A stretch of DNA of 64,000 nt from Mastigias papua. Its lineage: Eukaryota > Cnidaria > Scyphozoa > Rhizostomeae > Mastigiidae. Made by a program: the position numbers and the translations under genes. Position 1 is the stretch's first letter. The number at the start of each line of letters is the position of its first letter. The stretch lies in the NCBI GenBank assembly GCA_964019165.1, contig OZ025283.1:193501-257500 (forward strand). Reading direction: 5' to 3'. The notes beneath the pieces were generated by a model. It saw only the letters and a program-made list of their open reading frames with translations, was not told the DNA's origin and ran no database searches. Below, piece by piece: positions 10,931 through 23,414 of the stretch.

Positions 10931-11368
10931 AGATTTATCCCTAGTCTTTTGAAATGTTTCCTGGCTTCCAATTCTACTTCACAATTGTTCTACATCACAT
11001 AGGAGTCACATGAGAAAGCATGCACTAGTCCCCAAGCGCCAGTTGTATGCGAAGTTCCCAAGCGGCAGGAGGAAAATTATTCAACAAGAACAATCTGGAA
11101 TTTGTATCCGCTCCAATCGTTATGGAAGGTGAGACAAGAGGAGAGGAAATGCCAACAGAGGACGAAATGCTATTGAGAGAGGATGAAAACCATTAGCATC
11201 GAAGAACAAGGGGGGATCATGTCCCTTCTGACTGCTATGAATGATAACATGAAGATGATGGGTGAGTCACTCAAATGATTTCATGTACCTACTTCAGGCT
11301 CTGCAGACGCTGCAAAGAAGCCTAGAAGGTCTGCCGAGTCCAAAGCCACAAACTCGTTAACGAACAGT

Positions 11369-12250
11369 ATGGCCCTTACCAATCCAGCTCCTGACTCAGG
11401 AGAGGATTCGGACAATGAAGCACTGTTGACTAGGCCTAATGACAAGCACGTGATTGATGAAGACAACACACGGCTTGACGAGATAGCCAAGCAACTCGAA
11501 GGGGAGGAAGAAACTTGTGGTGTTTTACCCGATAAGTTGGCTGAGATAATTGAGAAAAGGTGGCATGTACAATTGGCCCCAAATAAGCTCACAGAAAAGC
11601 AGGAAAAATATCTGAACCTAGAGAACTGCAAGAAACTGGCTCTCCGAGGGTCAATAAAACAATATGGGCGAAATTAAGCAGGGATGTCAAAAGTAGAGAC
11701 ATCAACTATTCTAAACCCCAGCACATGCTTGCTACAGCGGGGAGGGCTATTGCTCAATCAACAGTTGCTCTACTACAAGAAAAAGCTCAGAATGTTCAAC
11801 CTAATGTCAGTGAGCTTATAACAATAAACACTGATGTGCTGGCCCTATTGGGTCATGCAAGTGCAGACCTTGCACAGCTCAGACATGACAACATACATCA
11901 ATCTTTAAGTGATGACTATGTCTCACTTTGCTCTCCTCAAAGTCCAATAACTTAATATTTTTTTTGGAAATGAAGAGGATTTGCAACAGAGGGTTAATGA
12001 CATCATAGCCTCTAACACAAGTAGTAAAACAACTGCAAAGAAAGATGTGATTTTCCGAAAATCCTTCCAAGGAAAGTCTTATTTGAAGCAGTCAGCAAAT
12101 AAGGCTTTTTTAGGGCAGGGCTACCCACAACAGAACCACAACCCACAGAGGCCAAGGCCTTGGAGAAAACCAGGCTCACTAGGAAGAGGGGGGAGAATGA
12201 TACACAGCAACTCCCCACACCTACCATGGAAACAAACCATACAATTTTAA
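11369..12250 (+). pseudogene. DIRS copy 2 Gag-like protein
   Basis: Three short frames carry pieces of one Gag: an acidic N-terminal region (11369-11677), the helical block with SRDINYSKPQHMLATAGRAI and ALLQEKAQ (11690-11955), and a basic Gln/Arg/Pro-rich tail (11981-12250). In copy 1 and in the family the middle block follows the 'VNP.IW' motif, here degraded to an IWAKL-like remnant near 11660. Frameshifts near 11660 and stops near 11956 separate the pieces. No enzymatic motif is present, and the acidic-to-basic charge change along the protein suits a nucleic-acid-binding coat protein. Confidence 0.5.
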
Positions 12251-14106
12251 CAGCTTTAGAAGTAAGTAACTTTGATCAACATTATTTAGATGTTTTAAAA
12301 TACTTGGAGGATAGACAATCACATTTTGAAGGCGGTTGTATATCCTCATGCTGGCCTTTATGGACAAATCTTACCAACCATCCTGAAATACTTCAGATGG
12401 TTACTGGCTTGCAGATTGAATTTACTTCAACCCCTTTTCAAATGAAAGGGGTCACAACCAAGGCTCTACCAACTTATGATCATGTTATCGATGCTGACAT
12501 TGCACACTTGCTTAGTAGGCGAGTCCTAAACATCGCCCCTAGAGAACTTGGTGACTACATTTCTCCACTTTTCCTGAGGCCTAAGAAAGATGGTCATCTA
12601 GAATGGCTTTACACCTGAAATCTTTGAATGCTTTGGTCACATATCACCACTTTAAAATGGACACCGTTTGGACAGCAATATATATGATGAAACCACATTG
12701 TTTCATGGCATCAATTGATTTGAAGGATGCCTGTTATTCCGTACCTATTTGCCAAGACCACCAAAACTTCTTAAAGTTTAGTTGGAAGGGCACATATTAT
12801 ACATTTACAGCATTTCCTAACGGTCTTGCTCTTTGTCCTCAAAAATTTACTAAGCTGTTGAAGCCAGTATATGCTTATTTGCGTAGCTTAGGGAACGTCT
12901 CTGTAGCATACATAGACGATTCATATTTACAAGGAGACACAAATGAAGAGTGTCTCCAAAATACAATAGACACCATACAATTATTTGATAAAGTAGGGTT
13001 TATTGTTCACCCTAAAACATCGGTTTTTAAACCAGTGCACATTATTACTTTTCTTGGGTTTGTCTTAGACTCAGTAGCAATGAGAGTATATTTGACTTCA
13101 GATAGGGCTGCCAGCATAAATAATGCATGCAGTAGTCTCCTGACAAATCCCAAATCATCCATAAGGGATCTGGCACACTTAATAGGGCTAATCACAGGTA
13201 GCTTTCCAGGAGTCATGCTGGGCCCACTACATTACCGTGCCTTAGACATGGATAAGACAAGGGCACTAAAAAGTTCAAAAGGAGACTTTGAAAAACAGGC
13301 CTACATATCTGAGAGTGCAATAGAAGAGCTTCATTGGTGGGTACATAATGTTTTCAATGCTTACAATGAAATGTCACATGGCAACCCACACATTGTAGTC
13401 ACTAGTGATGCCTCAAAAACTGGGTGGGGAGGCACATGTAGGGGGCAACAAACAGGAGGAACTTGGACTCCACAAGAAGCTTTATCCCATATAGATAGTC
13501 TAGAGCTATGGGCAGCATATTTTGTGTTGACATCTTTTTCTACCATAATATCTGATAAACATGTAAAGCTTATGGATGACAATACAACAGTGGTATCTTG
13601 CCTCAATCAAATGGGTACCAGTCACTCTAGGAAATTGAACAAATTCACACAAAAGATCTGGCGGTTTTGTCTTAACCATAATGTTAGGATCACTGCTGTT
13701 CATATACCAGGAAAACACAATACGGATGCTGATACTGAATCAAGATAACAATAGGAGGGAAGCAGAATGGGCCCTAAATACTGCTATCTTTGCAGAAGCG
13801 ATCAGTAGAAGTAATGTGTGCCCAAATATTGATTTGTTTGCATCTAGGTTAAACTATAAGATAAAACCTTATGCGTCTTATCAACCAGATCCTGAGGCAT
13901 TTGCTATAAACGCATTTTCCTTTCCATGGAATGCCTACACATTTTATGCATTTCCACCATTCTGTGTAGTATTAAAAACTTTACAAAAAAGTGCACAGGA
14001 TAGAGCAACAGGTCTACTTGTTGTGCCTTATTGGCCAACACAGCCTTGGTGGCCCTACCTTCTGAACATGCGTATTGATCCTATGTTCCTGAACAACTGT
14101 TCGTAG
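12240..14106 (+). pseudogene. DIRS copy 2 reverse transcriptase-RNase H
   Basis: RT begins with ISPLFLRPKKDG, breaks at about 12600 by a frameshift, and continues in the 12603-13748 frame: LNALVTYHHFKMDTVW, FMASIDLKDACYSVPI, FPNGLALCPQKFTKLL and an intact YIDD catalytic box. RNase H follows: VVTSDASKTGWGGTC, DSLELWAAYFVL and MDDNTTVVSCLNQMG, then HIPGKHNTDADTESR and a stop. A last frame (13745-14106) gives the DIRS C-terminal block NIDLFASRLN, YAFPPF-like YAFPPFCVV and VPYWPTQPWWPYLL. The catalytic residues are in better shape than in copy 1, but two frameshifts and a stop break the polyprotein. Confidence 0.85.
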
Positions 14107-16439
14107 AATCAAAATCAAGCTTCAACTTGACTTGCAGGTAAGTCTCGTTCAATGTGCTCAGTCTCAATCATTCACAATTCTTCTGATTTGCACTTCTGTT
14201 TTGACAGTGAATAATAGTCATGTTGCCACACCAATCTTCCATTGCAGAATACCAATCTTGCATACAAACAATTGGAAAATTTTCATGAAGGGCAATATTG
14301 ATCATTAAGAAAAGGGGTGACTTGTCCCCTAAATCTCCCATTGCATGTTAATTGTACAAGAAAATGACATTTCCCCACCATTATTGATACACCACTGGTA
14401 TGTCATGGTACATCAGTCTGGGAAGTTAGTTTGTCTGCACCCCCCTCCCCAAACATTATACTGCAACACCGTCAATTGCAATCAAGCAGTAAAAGTAAAG
14501 GATTTCATTGGTATCTTTATACCATGTACCACATAAGTAACAAAATGTAAATAAGACAAAAGTGGTTGCTGCAGTCAGGCACACAACTAGGAATTTTCGA
14601 GGGCAGGGGTCCAGTCCACATAAAAAGGCACACCAAAAAGTCAGCTTGGGATATTATTCAGGCTTAGGAGAGGCTGTAGCTAAGGGGGATTTTCAGGAGA
14701 GAGGGGGCACAGCTACTACAGTCATGGCGACTACCAATCTACTAAGTGACCTAGAGGGAGTTATGGGAAGGTTCAACGTCTCCTTTTGTGATGTTGCAAG
14801 ACCCACCATGGTTGGGTCCAACGCGACAGAAAATGTTTCAAATTTCACCCCTCTGGACTGGCCCAGAAAGGCATCTACTAGGCTAAAATTTTGCTTATTA
14901 GTATAGTGCTCAATGGTGGAACCACACACAAAGTTCAAAGAAAGCAAACTTGAAACTAAGAAAAATGTTCTCAGTTGAAGTCCTCCATACTCCAAAGGTG
15001 TTATGCCTGATGGATGAGAAACAAAGAAAGACCCCCAGGACCCCCCCCCCCCCGTAGTTGCGTGCTTGGCAGTTGTGAATTGATTATATAAGAAAAATGA
15101 GCAGTCTGCAAATATACCATTTGAGGTTAAATGAGCCGGGTAACTTTAGACAGATCAGGAAAAATGCTGGTGGTCATCACGAATGTCAGAATGTCATTAC
15201 CCGAAGAATGCGCATATTTCAGTGTTTCTACTAAATCTCTTTCAGTTTTTTATCTCATGTTTATAATCAGTGGCGTAGATAGGGAAATACTATGAAAAGT
15301 AATACCTTGGGGTTCTAAGAAATGGGGAGGGAATTTGAAAATAGAGCACATGGGTATTGCGAAGAACAACTTAAAAGAATTGACTAATGATGCATTGTCA
15401 ATTACAAGCAGGTTCAAGGAAATCATACTTGTAATGTCAGGGATTATTTCGTTACTTTCTTGTTGGTGTCTGAGTAATTGACAAAAGTCCCTGGGAAAGT
15501 TACTATTTAACAAAAAAGTCTTCCAATTTAATAAATGGAGAGGGATTGCACTCAGTGCGGGAGGTGGGAAAATATTTCAAAAGTTGAAAATTGGGGGGAT
15601 TATTGGGTACTCAAGAAAACAGGAGGGTTTTACACTACTGCAAACACTGTTTTAGCCCAGTTTTTCCTTTTCCACTTGAGTCTCAATATCCTTGAAGGTT
15701 TTCTTCTTTGAATTGAAGGTGATAGCATGTAATTCTCATTCAGTAGAAAGATATATCTCTTCGGTGATGCAGCTCCAGTGCTGTCATGTTAAGTAGCCGA
15801 AGAAGGCGGCCTATGTTCTACGCTATTAGATCAACTGCACACATGTTCAGACCAAGGATGAATATATACATATTGAAATTGAAAGATGTAGGAGGATTTA
15901 CACAACTTATATAGAGTTTACAGTAAAATGCACATCTTTCTATAAGACAGCTTTTAGAAACCCTGCAATGTATCATTCACAGTCCATGTATGAGTTGAAG
16001 CATTGTATGAAGAAAGTGTTACCTATTCCTTCCACTGATGGGCATACGTTTGGGGTGGCAGAAAATTCAGGGGGTAAAAGGGGGTCTGTCTTATGGATAT
16101 GAAATGTTTACGAATATTGAAAAATAGGGAATTGACATCCTGTTTTGAACAATAGCCTCCTTTTAAAACCGTGGCTATCACATGGGTGCTATGGCAAATG
16201 GCAATCAACACGTGTACATAGAAACTGTGCGGTTAATTGTGTGTTGATGCAAAGCTAACTGTCCTACTTGTTCACTACACGGTTTTTACTTCAATGGCTT
16301 CACTACTAATGAATTATTTCCAAATGAAGAACATTCTCTTCTGCTCAGAGATGCGAGGGGGAGGTTTGATGAAAATAATAGCAAGCAAACTGTATTTATC
16401 ACCTATATGCATGAATGTCTAGCATTTGCCAGTAAGTAA
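14107..16439. other. Gap: no gene recognised
   Basis: About 2.3 kb without a recognisable domain. There is a homopolymer C run near 15040-15053. ORFs at 14562-14906 (+) and 15250-15513 (-) have no family signature that I know. Confidence 0.4.
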
Positions 16440-19400
16440 TTAATAGTCGAATAGATCATTGTCAAGCAAATTGTCCTCCCATACTTCTTGTTCTGTATCT
16501 ATATCTTCATCAATGTTCTCATCCATGTCCCCTTGATAGTTGCCAATGTCCAACTGCATCATAGGTATATTCAAGACTGCAGCTTGGCGCTCATGTATTT
16601 CCCGCGTGATATCATCTAAGTTAAGCAGTGACCCTTCACATAAGTAACTGGTCTCTTCAAACAAAGAAATAGCCTTCGCAGAAAAAAATGTCAATCTTGA
16701 TAGCTCTTCATACAAAAGAGCTTTAGATCCAATGGTGTACCTACTCATCCCACCTAGATTGCTTAAAGCTGATTGTAATAATTGCTGTTCATGTACTATG
16801 AAGGTAATTACGTTGTGAGCATCATTTCGAAGCAACTGAATTTCCTCTAGGGATCTCTCCCACATCAAATAGAAGTTGACCGTCTTAACTTTAAGACATG
16901 TTGGAACCCATGGATCATCATTCATGATATCCAATTGTGAGTAAATTTCACTGTCAATGTCGAAAGCTGTCCTCTTCTCAATTACTTTATTTCTCACACC
17001 AGGGATGAAGCTGTTGAGGTATACAACTGTCTTGTTGAACAGCTGCAACAACTTTTGAATGCTGAGAACCTTTTTGTTGATGGACCTTGAGAGTGACTTT
17101 CCAAGCTTCTGTCCATCTGCATGGAATATGTGAAAGCAATATAAGAATACAGGCATCAGTAGGAAGTAGACGCTTAAAAGCTATATAGGTTTCTAAATAA
17201 ATTGAAGTTTAGATAAAGGAAAGCTTTAGAAAATTTTGCAAACTACTCTTCCCCACACCTGCATACTTTCTTTTCAGGCTGAGCAAGAAAGACCTTTCAA
17301 AGGCCATAACTCGCAGGTTTCTTAACAGCTCAACTTGTTCATTGTCAATAACATCAACGACCAACTGTTTCACTCCATCTGCACTTAGATCCCATCGGTG
17401 TTGTACTCTGCATAGCTTTTCAAATTCCTTGAGGTCTCTCTCAGAGCTGAGAAGTAAAATGAAGCTTAGAAGTTCTACCTACTAAAAGGTATAGCAAAAT
17501 GTATAGCATGCATCATACTCCCTATTTTCTAGTATGGTTTGTTTTATGATTTTATGACCTGCATTGGTGATGGAAGATTTTGCTAGTTATGTATAACAGT
17601 CAAGGCAAATGTCACTTCACGCTTTAAATTTGAACTGCATAGTCCATTGATAATACCTCCTCAATAACGAAATGTTCAGGGCGACTGTCTCCTCACTTTC
17701 ATTTTCCATCATAAGACTTTGCCTAGAACAAATGGCCTGGAACAGAGACTTATGATAACAGAAAAATTGTACACAGTCAACTAAACCAATAGTATATATA
17801 GAAGCTGTCTGCAGAACCAAGCTTCAAATACCTCAGCTGTCTATTAGATAGAATCTTCTGGATGTACTGTCTTTGCCAAGAACTGGGATCATCAGATAAA
17901 GAACTCTAAGAGTAACATAACGCGACATCAAAGTTACGTTTACAAATTGCATGAAAGGTAGAAGCTGACATTATCTCCCATCATGAGTTAATAGCAGTAG
18001 AAGCGGAGCAAGAAATGGCTATGTAGTAAAATGTAAAATATCAGGCCTTGTCTTCACAAGGAAGGAAATAGACGGTATCTAACAGTAAATTAAAAAGGCA
18101 CTTAGGTATCTAGCAGCAATTGTGATATTTCAGAAATATCCTTGCTGCAGAGAAATTGAAATATAATATGAGACCTCATTTATTACTGCAGATAACTGAA
18201 TATATATTCGTTGCTTTACAGGACGAAGATATTTTAGGTCATTCAACAAGAGGTGAGAAGATTGCAAACCACTTGGTGGAAGAAACCTTCTTCGCTGTTC
18301 TTCAACCCAAATAGAAACATCATCAAATGATGGTGCAAGGTATAATTGAATAGAAGGTAAAATCAGTTTAAGAAAAGAAGACATAAAAATACATAACATT
18401 CTTCCGTAAATTGCACTCTTAAGTATCATATATCAATATACAATATATGAAATAGAAACCAATTATCTAACAGACTACACCTACCAGGGATAGGACAAGA
18501 ATGAAGTAATTGTTTTACTTGTTCCTCTGATTCAACTACCAGTTTATGTGCTTTTACAAGTCTCTTACATAACAGCATAGCTAAAGAGAGGGAAATTATA
18601 AACATTAATCATAATCTTCATAAAACAAGGTAGACTGTTGCATAATAATGTACCAATGTGCCAGTGATTCATAGACTAGAAGTTGAAACTCCTTCATAAA
18701 TCATAACGTACATAATCATCTATACAGATAAACGGAATAAATCCTTACGAAGTTTTTCCATCGTTTTATTAGCATAGTATAGCAAAGCATCTGTCAGATG
18801 GTCACTTCTTTTTGCAGCTGACATCTCTTTAGTAATGGAGCTGAAACATCGCAAATAGGACCAAAGGCGTTCACATTGTTCTCCATCTGTGAGACCTATT
18901 TGTTTACAATACTTTGCTCCAAGGGCTATCTACGAGCGATATGAATAAACATATAACGATGATACTCATTACCACAAACGATCCTACCGAATGCAGTTTA
19001 TTATATTGGGAATATGTCTGAAAGAAAACAGTACTGATAGGGAATACGCCTGATAGGTGGCTAGACATTTCAATGAAATTTTGCTACTCATTAATAACAG
19101 GCAGTGTATCATCAAGGTCCAGAATTTACCTGACATGATGGTGGATGCGCATAAGTATGGAATGCTGGCAATGCCAAATGAAACTTTCGCAGCAGTGATT
19201 CTAGATTTGAACCCTACAGTTGATGAATAAATGGAATTTGCCTTTAAAATAGCAACTACTGATAATAATGCTCTTGAGTAGACCTAATGACAGAACTAAC
19301 TTGCTAATGATATGTCACATATTGATTATCTGATTACTCCATTCCGTGAATCACTGTCATTCTCGATACTACGCTAGATGTACTTGAATTTGACAAGGCA

Positions 19401-20025
19401 ACTCGCTCTTTCATGAATGATATACATGTGGTCATGGTGATTTTTAGTCAACACGAAGCAGAATGCAAGTAAGCTCACCACAAGGTGTCTGTTCAAAATA
19501 CATGCTATACCATAGCTGATATGTAATTCAAGGTTAGGCTTCAACAGGAGGCTTTCCAAGTGCTCCTTTGTCAATAACACAGGGTAGGCAATTCTGAAAA
19601 AGAAGGAGGAATCAAGACAATATAAAAGTCAGCATGAACTCACCCTTCTGGTAAAAGCTATATTCAAGCTACTATGTCACATAAGCATGTCCTAGAGTGA
19701 ATAGTAAGCAACAACTAAACAAATTGGACACAAATTTAGGCAATTTGATATAACATGATAAATGCCACTTCTAGCTTTCTTCAAGGAATTTAAGTTAATC
19801 TCTTAATGAGTAAATACACATGGAGAAACAAATTGATACCTATCACAGTTAGGAATGCACTAACGCTGCACATGATTACATACCTTTCACCATGCTTCAA
19901 ATTAAAAAACTTTTGAGGAAACTCATGATGGCAAACTGAACCAAATACTGCCTTTATATCAAACAATTTGTTCCTGTTAAGATTCTCAGCCACTGCAGAT
20001 CCTGCATTAAAGCTGCTGTAATCCT
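16440..20025 (-). CDS. KDZ (Kyakuja-Dileera-Zisupton) transposase, multi-exon, C-terminal two thirds
   Basis: Minus-strand exons show KDZ blocks in family order: AVFGSVCHHEFPQKF (about 20025-19890); NLELHISYGIACILNRHL (19590-19480, Y(D)IAC block); LALPAFHTYAHPPSCQ (about 19210-19133); TYSQYNKLHS (19018-18989); IALGAKYCKQIGLTDGEQ then CERLWSYLRCFSSITKEMSA (18925-18751); KRLVKAHKLVVESEEQ (about 18582-18483); DDVSIWVEEQRRRFL (about 18360-18172); smaller exons at about 17910-17640; a VELLRNLRVMAFERSFLL exon (about 17446-17259); and a long last exon 17116-16440 ending in an acidic tail. Several junctions have GT..AG sites and join in phase (CQ to TY, HS to IA, LR to PM, YA to DG). GLTDGE..ERLWS is the family's DDE-core hallmark. 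The junction between the 19480 and 19210 exons does not resolve, and the N-terminal zinc-binding part upstream of 20025 was not found. A KDZ cut-and-paste transposase, or a domesticated relative. Confidence 0.8.
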
Positions 20026-21232
20026 AAATGAAATGTATACACCAATTCAAATGTACTTTATAGAAGCAACTAATAATAAATGCAAATAACATCATTCTAT
20101 AAAATATCCATGACAGCCAAAAATGCCCATATAAAAAGCATGGTATAACCTTTCTCAAAACCTTTGTATGTTTTTATGAATGCACAAAGTGATCCACATT
20201 GTCCTGGTATATAAAGAGGAGATCTCAATGACGACTGGGTAGAACATGCTTAGAAGCTGATTTCTTCCATTGTTACATACACAGAACCATATTCCTAGCA
20301 TTAAAATAAGTACTGGCGTTATATCATGGCTTTCAGTTCTATTTATTGCATTTGAAACAATTATCTAGTAGGTGCAATAGTGATAGAAACAGCAAGTTAG
20401 TGTACACTTCTCAATTTGTAGCCCAGTAGGTGAGGACTTGCTAACCCCAGTTACCCACTTAACTCCTCCTCATCATCATCATCGTCATCATCATCATCAT
20501 CATCATCATCATCGAAAAACATTTAAGGACAAACGTGTCGATACAAATGCATATACACTTAACAATAAACACAAGTATTAATTCTCTGAGAAGTGCGTTT
20601 TGCATAAGTCAAAAAAGGTATCTGAATTTGTTTGATTCATTATATGTTCTGGTAGACTATTCTCCTAAAAATTAAGTTGCTAGCTAGCCATGGAGGGACT
20701 AACCCCCTTGCATATCACATAAAAACAGTGGTCTTGTGTAATACCACTTCAACCCTAACAGAAATATCATCATGTGCAGGATGATCTATGGAAGTCACTG
20801 ATGGTCTACAGAACATATTTCACAAATGATGGTTAGTTTTCAGACGTTTCAGTAAGCACATTAATGTTGTCTAAAATTAACACTCCATCTAAATCATATT
20901 GCATGATACCGCACTGTGTTTTACCACTGCATGCAACAATCAAACAATGCAAATTTCTTGCTCATTTTGCTACCTTACCTTTGGGCATGCAGGGCATGTA
21001 TTTCCCTGACTCCTTCCAGGACAAATCACTCCTAGGCTTCTCACATTATGTCTAAAAAACCTACAAGAAATAGTGGAATGCAAATACAATGTAAGATCAT
21101 ATTTCAATATGATATATAGCATCCTTTTATGAATATTATTTAGCTTTTATCAACTTGAATCATGACACATCTCTAGGCATTGTCATTGTATAGGAGCCTA
21201 CTTGAATGCCTGAAACTAGCTACTATAGAAGA
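20026..21232. other. Gap: probable KDZ upstream region, no exon recognised
   Basis: I looked for the missing N-terminal KDZ exons (zinc-binding CxC, first catalytic Asp) on minus and could not identify them. Contains the CAT microsatellite at 20470 and a short repeat described separately. Confidence 0.4.
20470..20513. repeat. CAT/ATC trinucleotide microsatellite
   Basis: About fourteen tandem CAT units with one CGT interruption. On the minus strand this is GAT/ATG. No ORF spans it usefully. Confidence 0.95.
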
Positions 21233-22560
21233 GACTAGCTTAGTACTGATAGCCCGCTAGAACGCGGGCTTCCCTAGCCCCAGTTGAGATGTTGCATATT
21301 AGCCTTGGAAAGACTAACGCTGTGCCCCCATGAATGTTGCATGGTCTGGTCGCATAGGATCACGAGAAGGTGACGTTATGGGCCTCTGCAATGGAGCACG
21401 TGACTTTCGGCCTTGCATTGTGCAAATCGAAGAAAAGTGCCAGAGAAAATGTGCAAAAAATGCTCGGATACCTGCGATAGGCTACGGGGCAGTAAAGGGA
21501 CAGGATGAAAATCAAGAAGCCCCGTAGCCTAGCGCAGGTATCCGAGCATTTTTTTGCACAATTTTTTCTGGTACTTTTCTTCGATTTGCACAACGCAAGG
21601 CCGAAAGTCACGTGCTCCATTGCAGAGGCCCATAACGTCACCTTCTCGTGATCCTATGCGACCAGACCATGCAACATTCATGGGGGCACAGCGTTAGTCT
21701 TTCCAAGGCTAATATGCAACATTTCAACTGGGGCTAGGGAAGCCCGCGTTCTAGCGGGCTATCAGTACTAAGCTAGTCTATATTATATGAATTATGCACA
21801 GAATTGTGTACAATGCTCTCTACAATGAGGCGCTAATGAAACTACATTACATATTGTCTCCTGCTTCACTCAATTCTAACTTAAGGAGTTTTGTAAAATC
21901 TAGTGATATAATTTTAGGATGTCATAACAGATACAATATAGCACATGAGTTGGCAGGTATGAGTGTTTCTGTTATCGTGCAGGTGACCACTAATCTTTTC
22001 TACAGAGGTAAAGGATCAAGTCTGACCTATAAATGTAGGAGTAATACAACTTTTTAATCTGTGATAGGACTGTGTAGTTCAAGGTGATAAAACAAAAGAA
22101 TATTGCTTAGAATTCCTACATCACAGCTTTATATATATAACAGAGTGTAAAGCCCATGACTGAGCAGCATGAATCATCATATTAGATTTCAACCAAAGTT
22201 CTTGGGGGAGGTCATAGGTTATGGCTATACAACACAAATAAAGCAGCTATCCAGTACTAAATTATCTGTTACAACCATGTGAAATTCAGAGTTCAAACAA
22301 TAATGGTAGTTGGATAGAAGAAAGTGGCTCCATAAATCAAAATGTTGCTATCTAGTACTAATTCACCCCTAAAACAACTATACTATCATATGCAGAGTGA
22401 TCCATGGAAGTCAGTAATTCTTTGAAATGAGTCATAATATATATCCTGCATTACCAACTAAGATTTCAAATGAAGGTACTACTTGAGTGGGGGCAAGATA
22501 AATTCATCCCTTAAGAGTATATCATCACGTGCAGAATGGTCTATGGAATTCAGTAATGGA
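20741..22560. repeat. Three dispersed copies of a roughly 60-bp motif
   Basis: A unit built around TATCATCATGTGCAG, then a variable GATGATCTATGGAAG, then TCACTGATGG recurs at 20741-20805, 22361-22420 and 22501-22560, with about one difference in five bases. Each is preceded by an A/C-rich AATTCACCCC-like start. All are in the same orientation. The copies lie on both sides of the foldback palindrome at 21233, so an old local array may have been disrupted. Confidence 0.5.
21233..21778. mobile_element. Foldback palindrome (546 bp, MITE-like)
   Basis: Arms 21233-21490 and 21519-21778 are near-perfect reverse complements around a 28-bp loop. They start GACTAGCTTAGTACTGATAG and end with the inverse. 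A single diverged arm of the same family lies at 26741-27026. ORFs in the arms mirror each other and are not genes. As RNA it would form a hairpin of about 255 bp. No target duplication could be assigned with confidence. Confidence 0.9.
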
Positions 22561-23400
22561 ATTTATATCAAATGATCTGAGAAAGAAGGGCAACTGTGTC
22601 CCAACAAAAGACTATTTAGTTTAATAGAACCCCTTTAATATGACTTCACCAAAATACCTCTACCATCTATAGTGGAAATAACCATGAGGCCTACCATAAA
22701 TAGAGCGAAAACAAAATGAAAAGAGAGTTACTGAGCTGAGAATAAAGTTGGTAACATCCTAGTGTTTGCCTGTAAAATATGTATGATAAAATCAAGGAGT
22801 AAATTCTAGTTGAAGGGCAATATCTCAAACGTAAACAAAGTGGCCTAACTCTTGAGACATCCTAACATCCATCTCATGTGCATATACTAAGAATCAAGAG
22901 CAAGCTAAAAGCTCCTAGTACATAAGCAAATATTGCATTGAATGCCTCCTGAATATCATAATGATACTTCTGCAGTAACAAAACGGTACTTTAGAACAGA
23001 AAATCAAGCAAAAACATAGGGGAACTACCATGATCTTAATGCCCCTGAAGCAAAGTTATGGAATCACCCTCAAAAGACCGCAATTAAATTCCAAAACAAA
23101 GGACAACAGGTATCTGCAATCGTGAGATGAACTTGGGAATCCCCTTGCATTTCACCATACAAACTACGATGAAAGTAAAGGGTGAAAGCAAAAACTGCAC
23201 AATTATGGTAACCAAAGTCAGCAATAGCCCTATACATACTTCAGTGAAAGCATTCCACATACCAATATGTTATCGCCAAACATATCCATATCCTATGCCA
23301 TTCTTACATGCGGTAAAAGCAATGAATAAAGTCAAAGCTACCAGGGAATACAACAGTAAACATACAGTAATCATTTCATGACAATGTAGTAAGCAAAGTA
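21779..23400. other. Gap: no gene recognised
   Basis: AT-rich DNA holding two copies of the 60-bp dispersed motif (22361-22420, 22501-22560) and nothing else that I can support. Confidence 0.4.
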
Positions 23401-23414
23401 GGATAACTTAGCGA

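Larger units (their letters stand above)
11369..14106 (+). mobile_element. DIRS-type retrotransposon, copy 2 (no recombinase visible)
   Basis: Gag-like frames (11369-12250) precede RT-RNase H frames (12160-14106) on plus, in DIRS order. Sequence is clearly related to but diverged from copy 1, so it is a separate family. No tyrosine recombinase frame is seen after 14106, and no inverted terminal repeats could be assigned. The copy is probably truncated at the 3' end or decayed past recognition there. Confidence 0.7.

Noticed and set aside
21330..21641. Two overlapping ORFs, plus and minus
   Set aside because: They sit in the palindrome arms and mirror each other.
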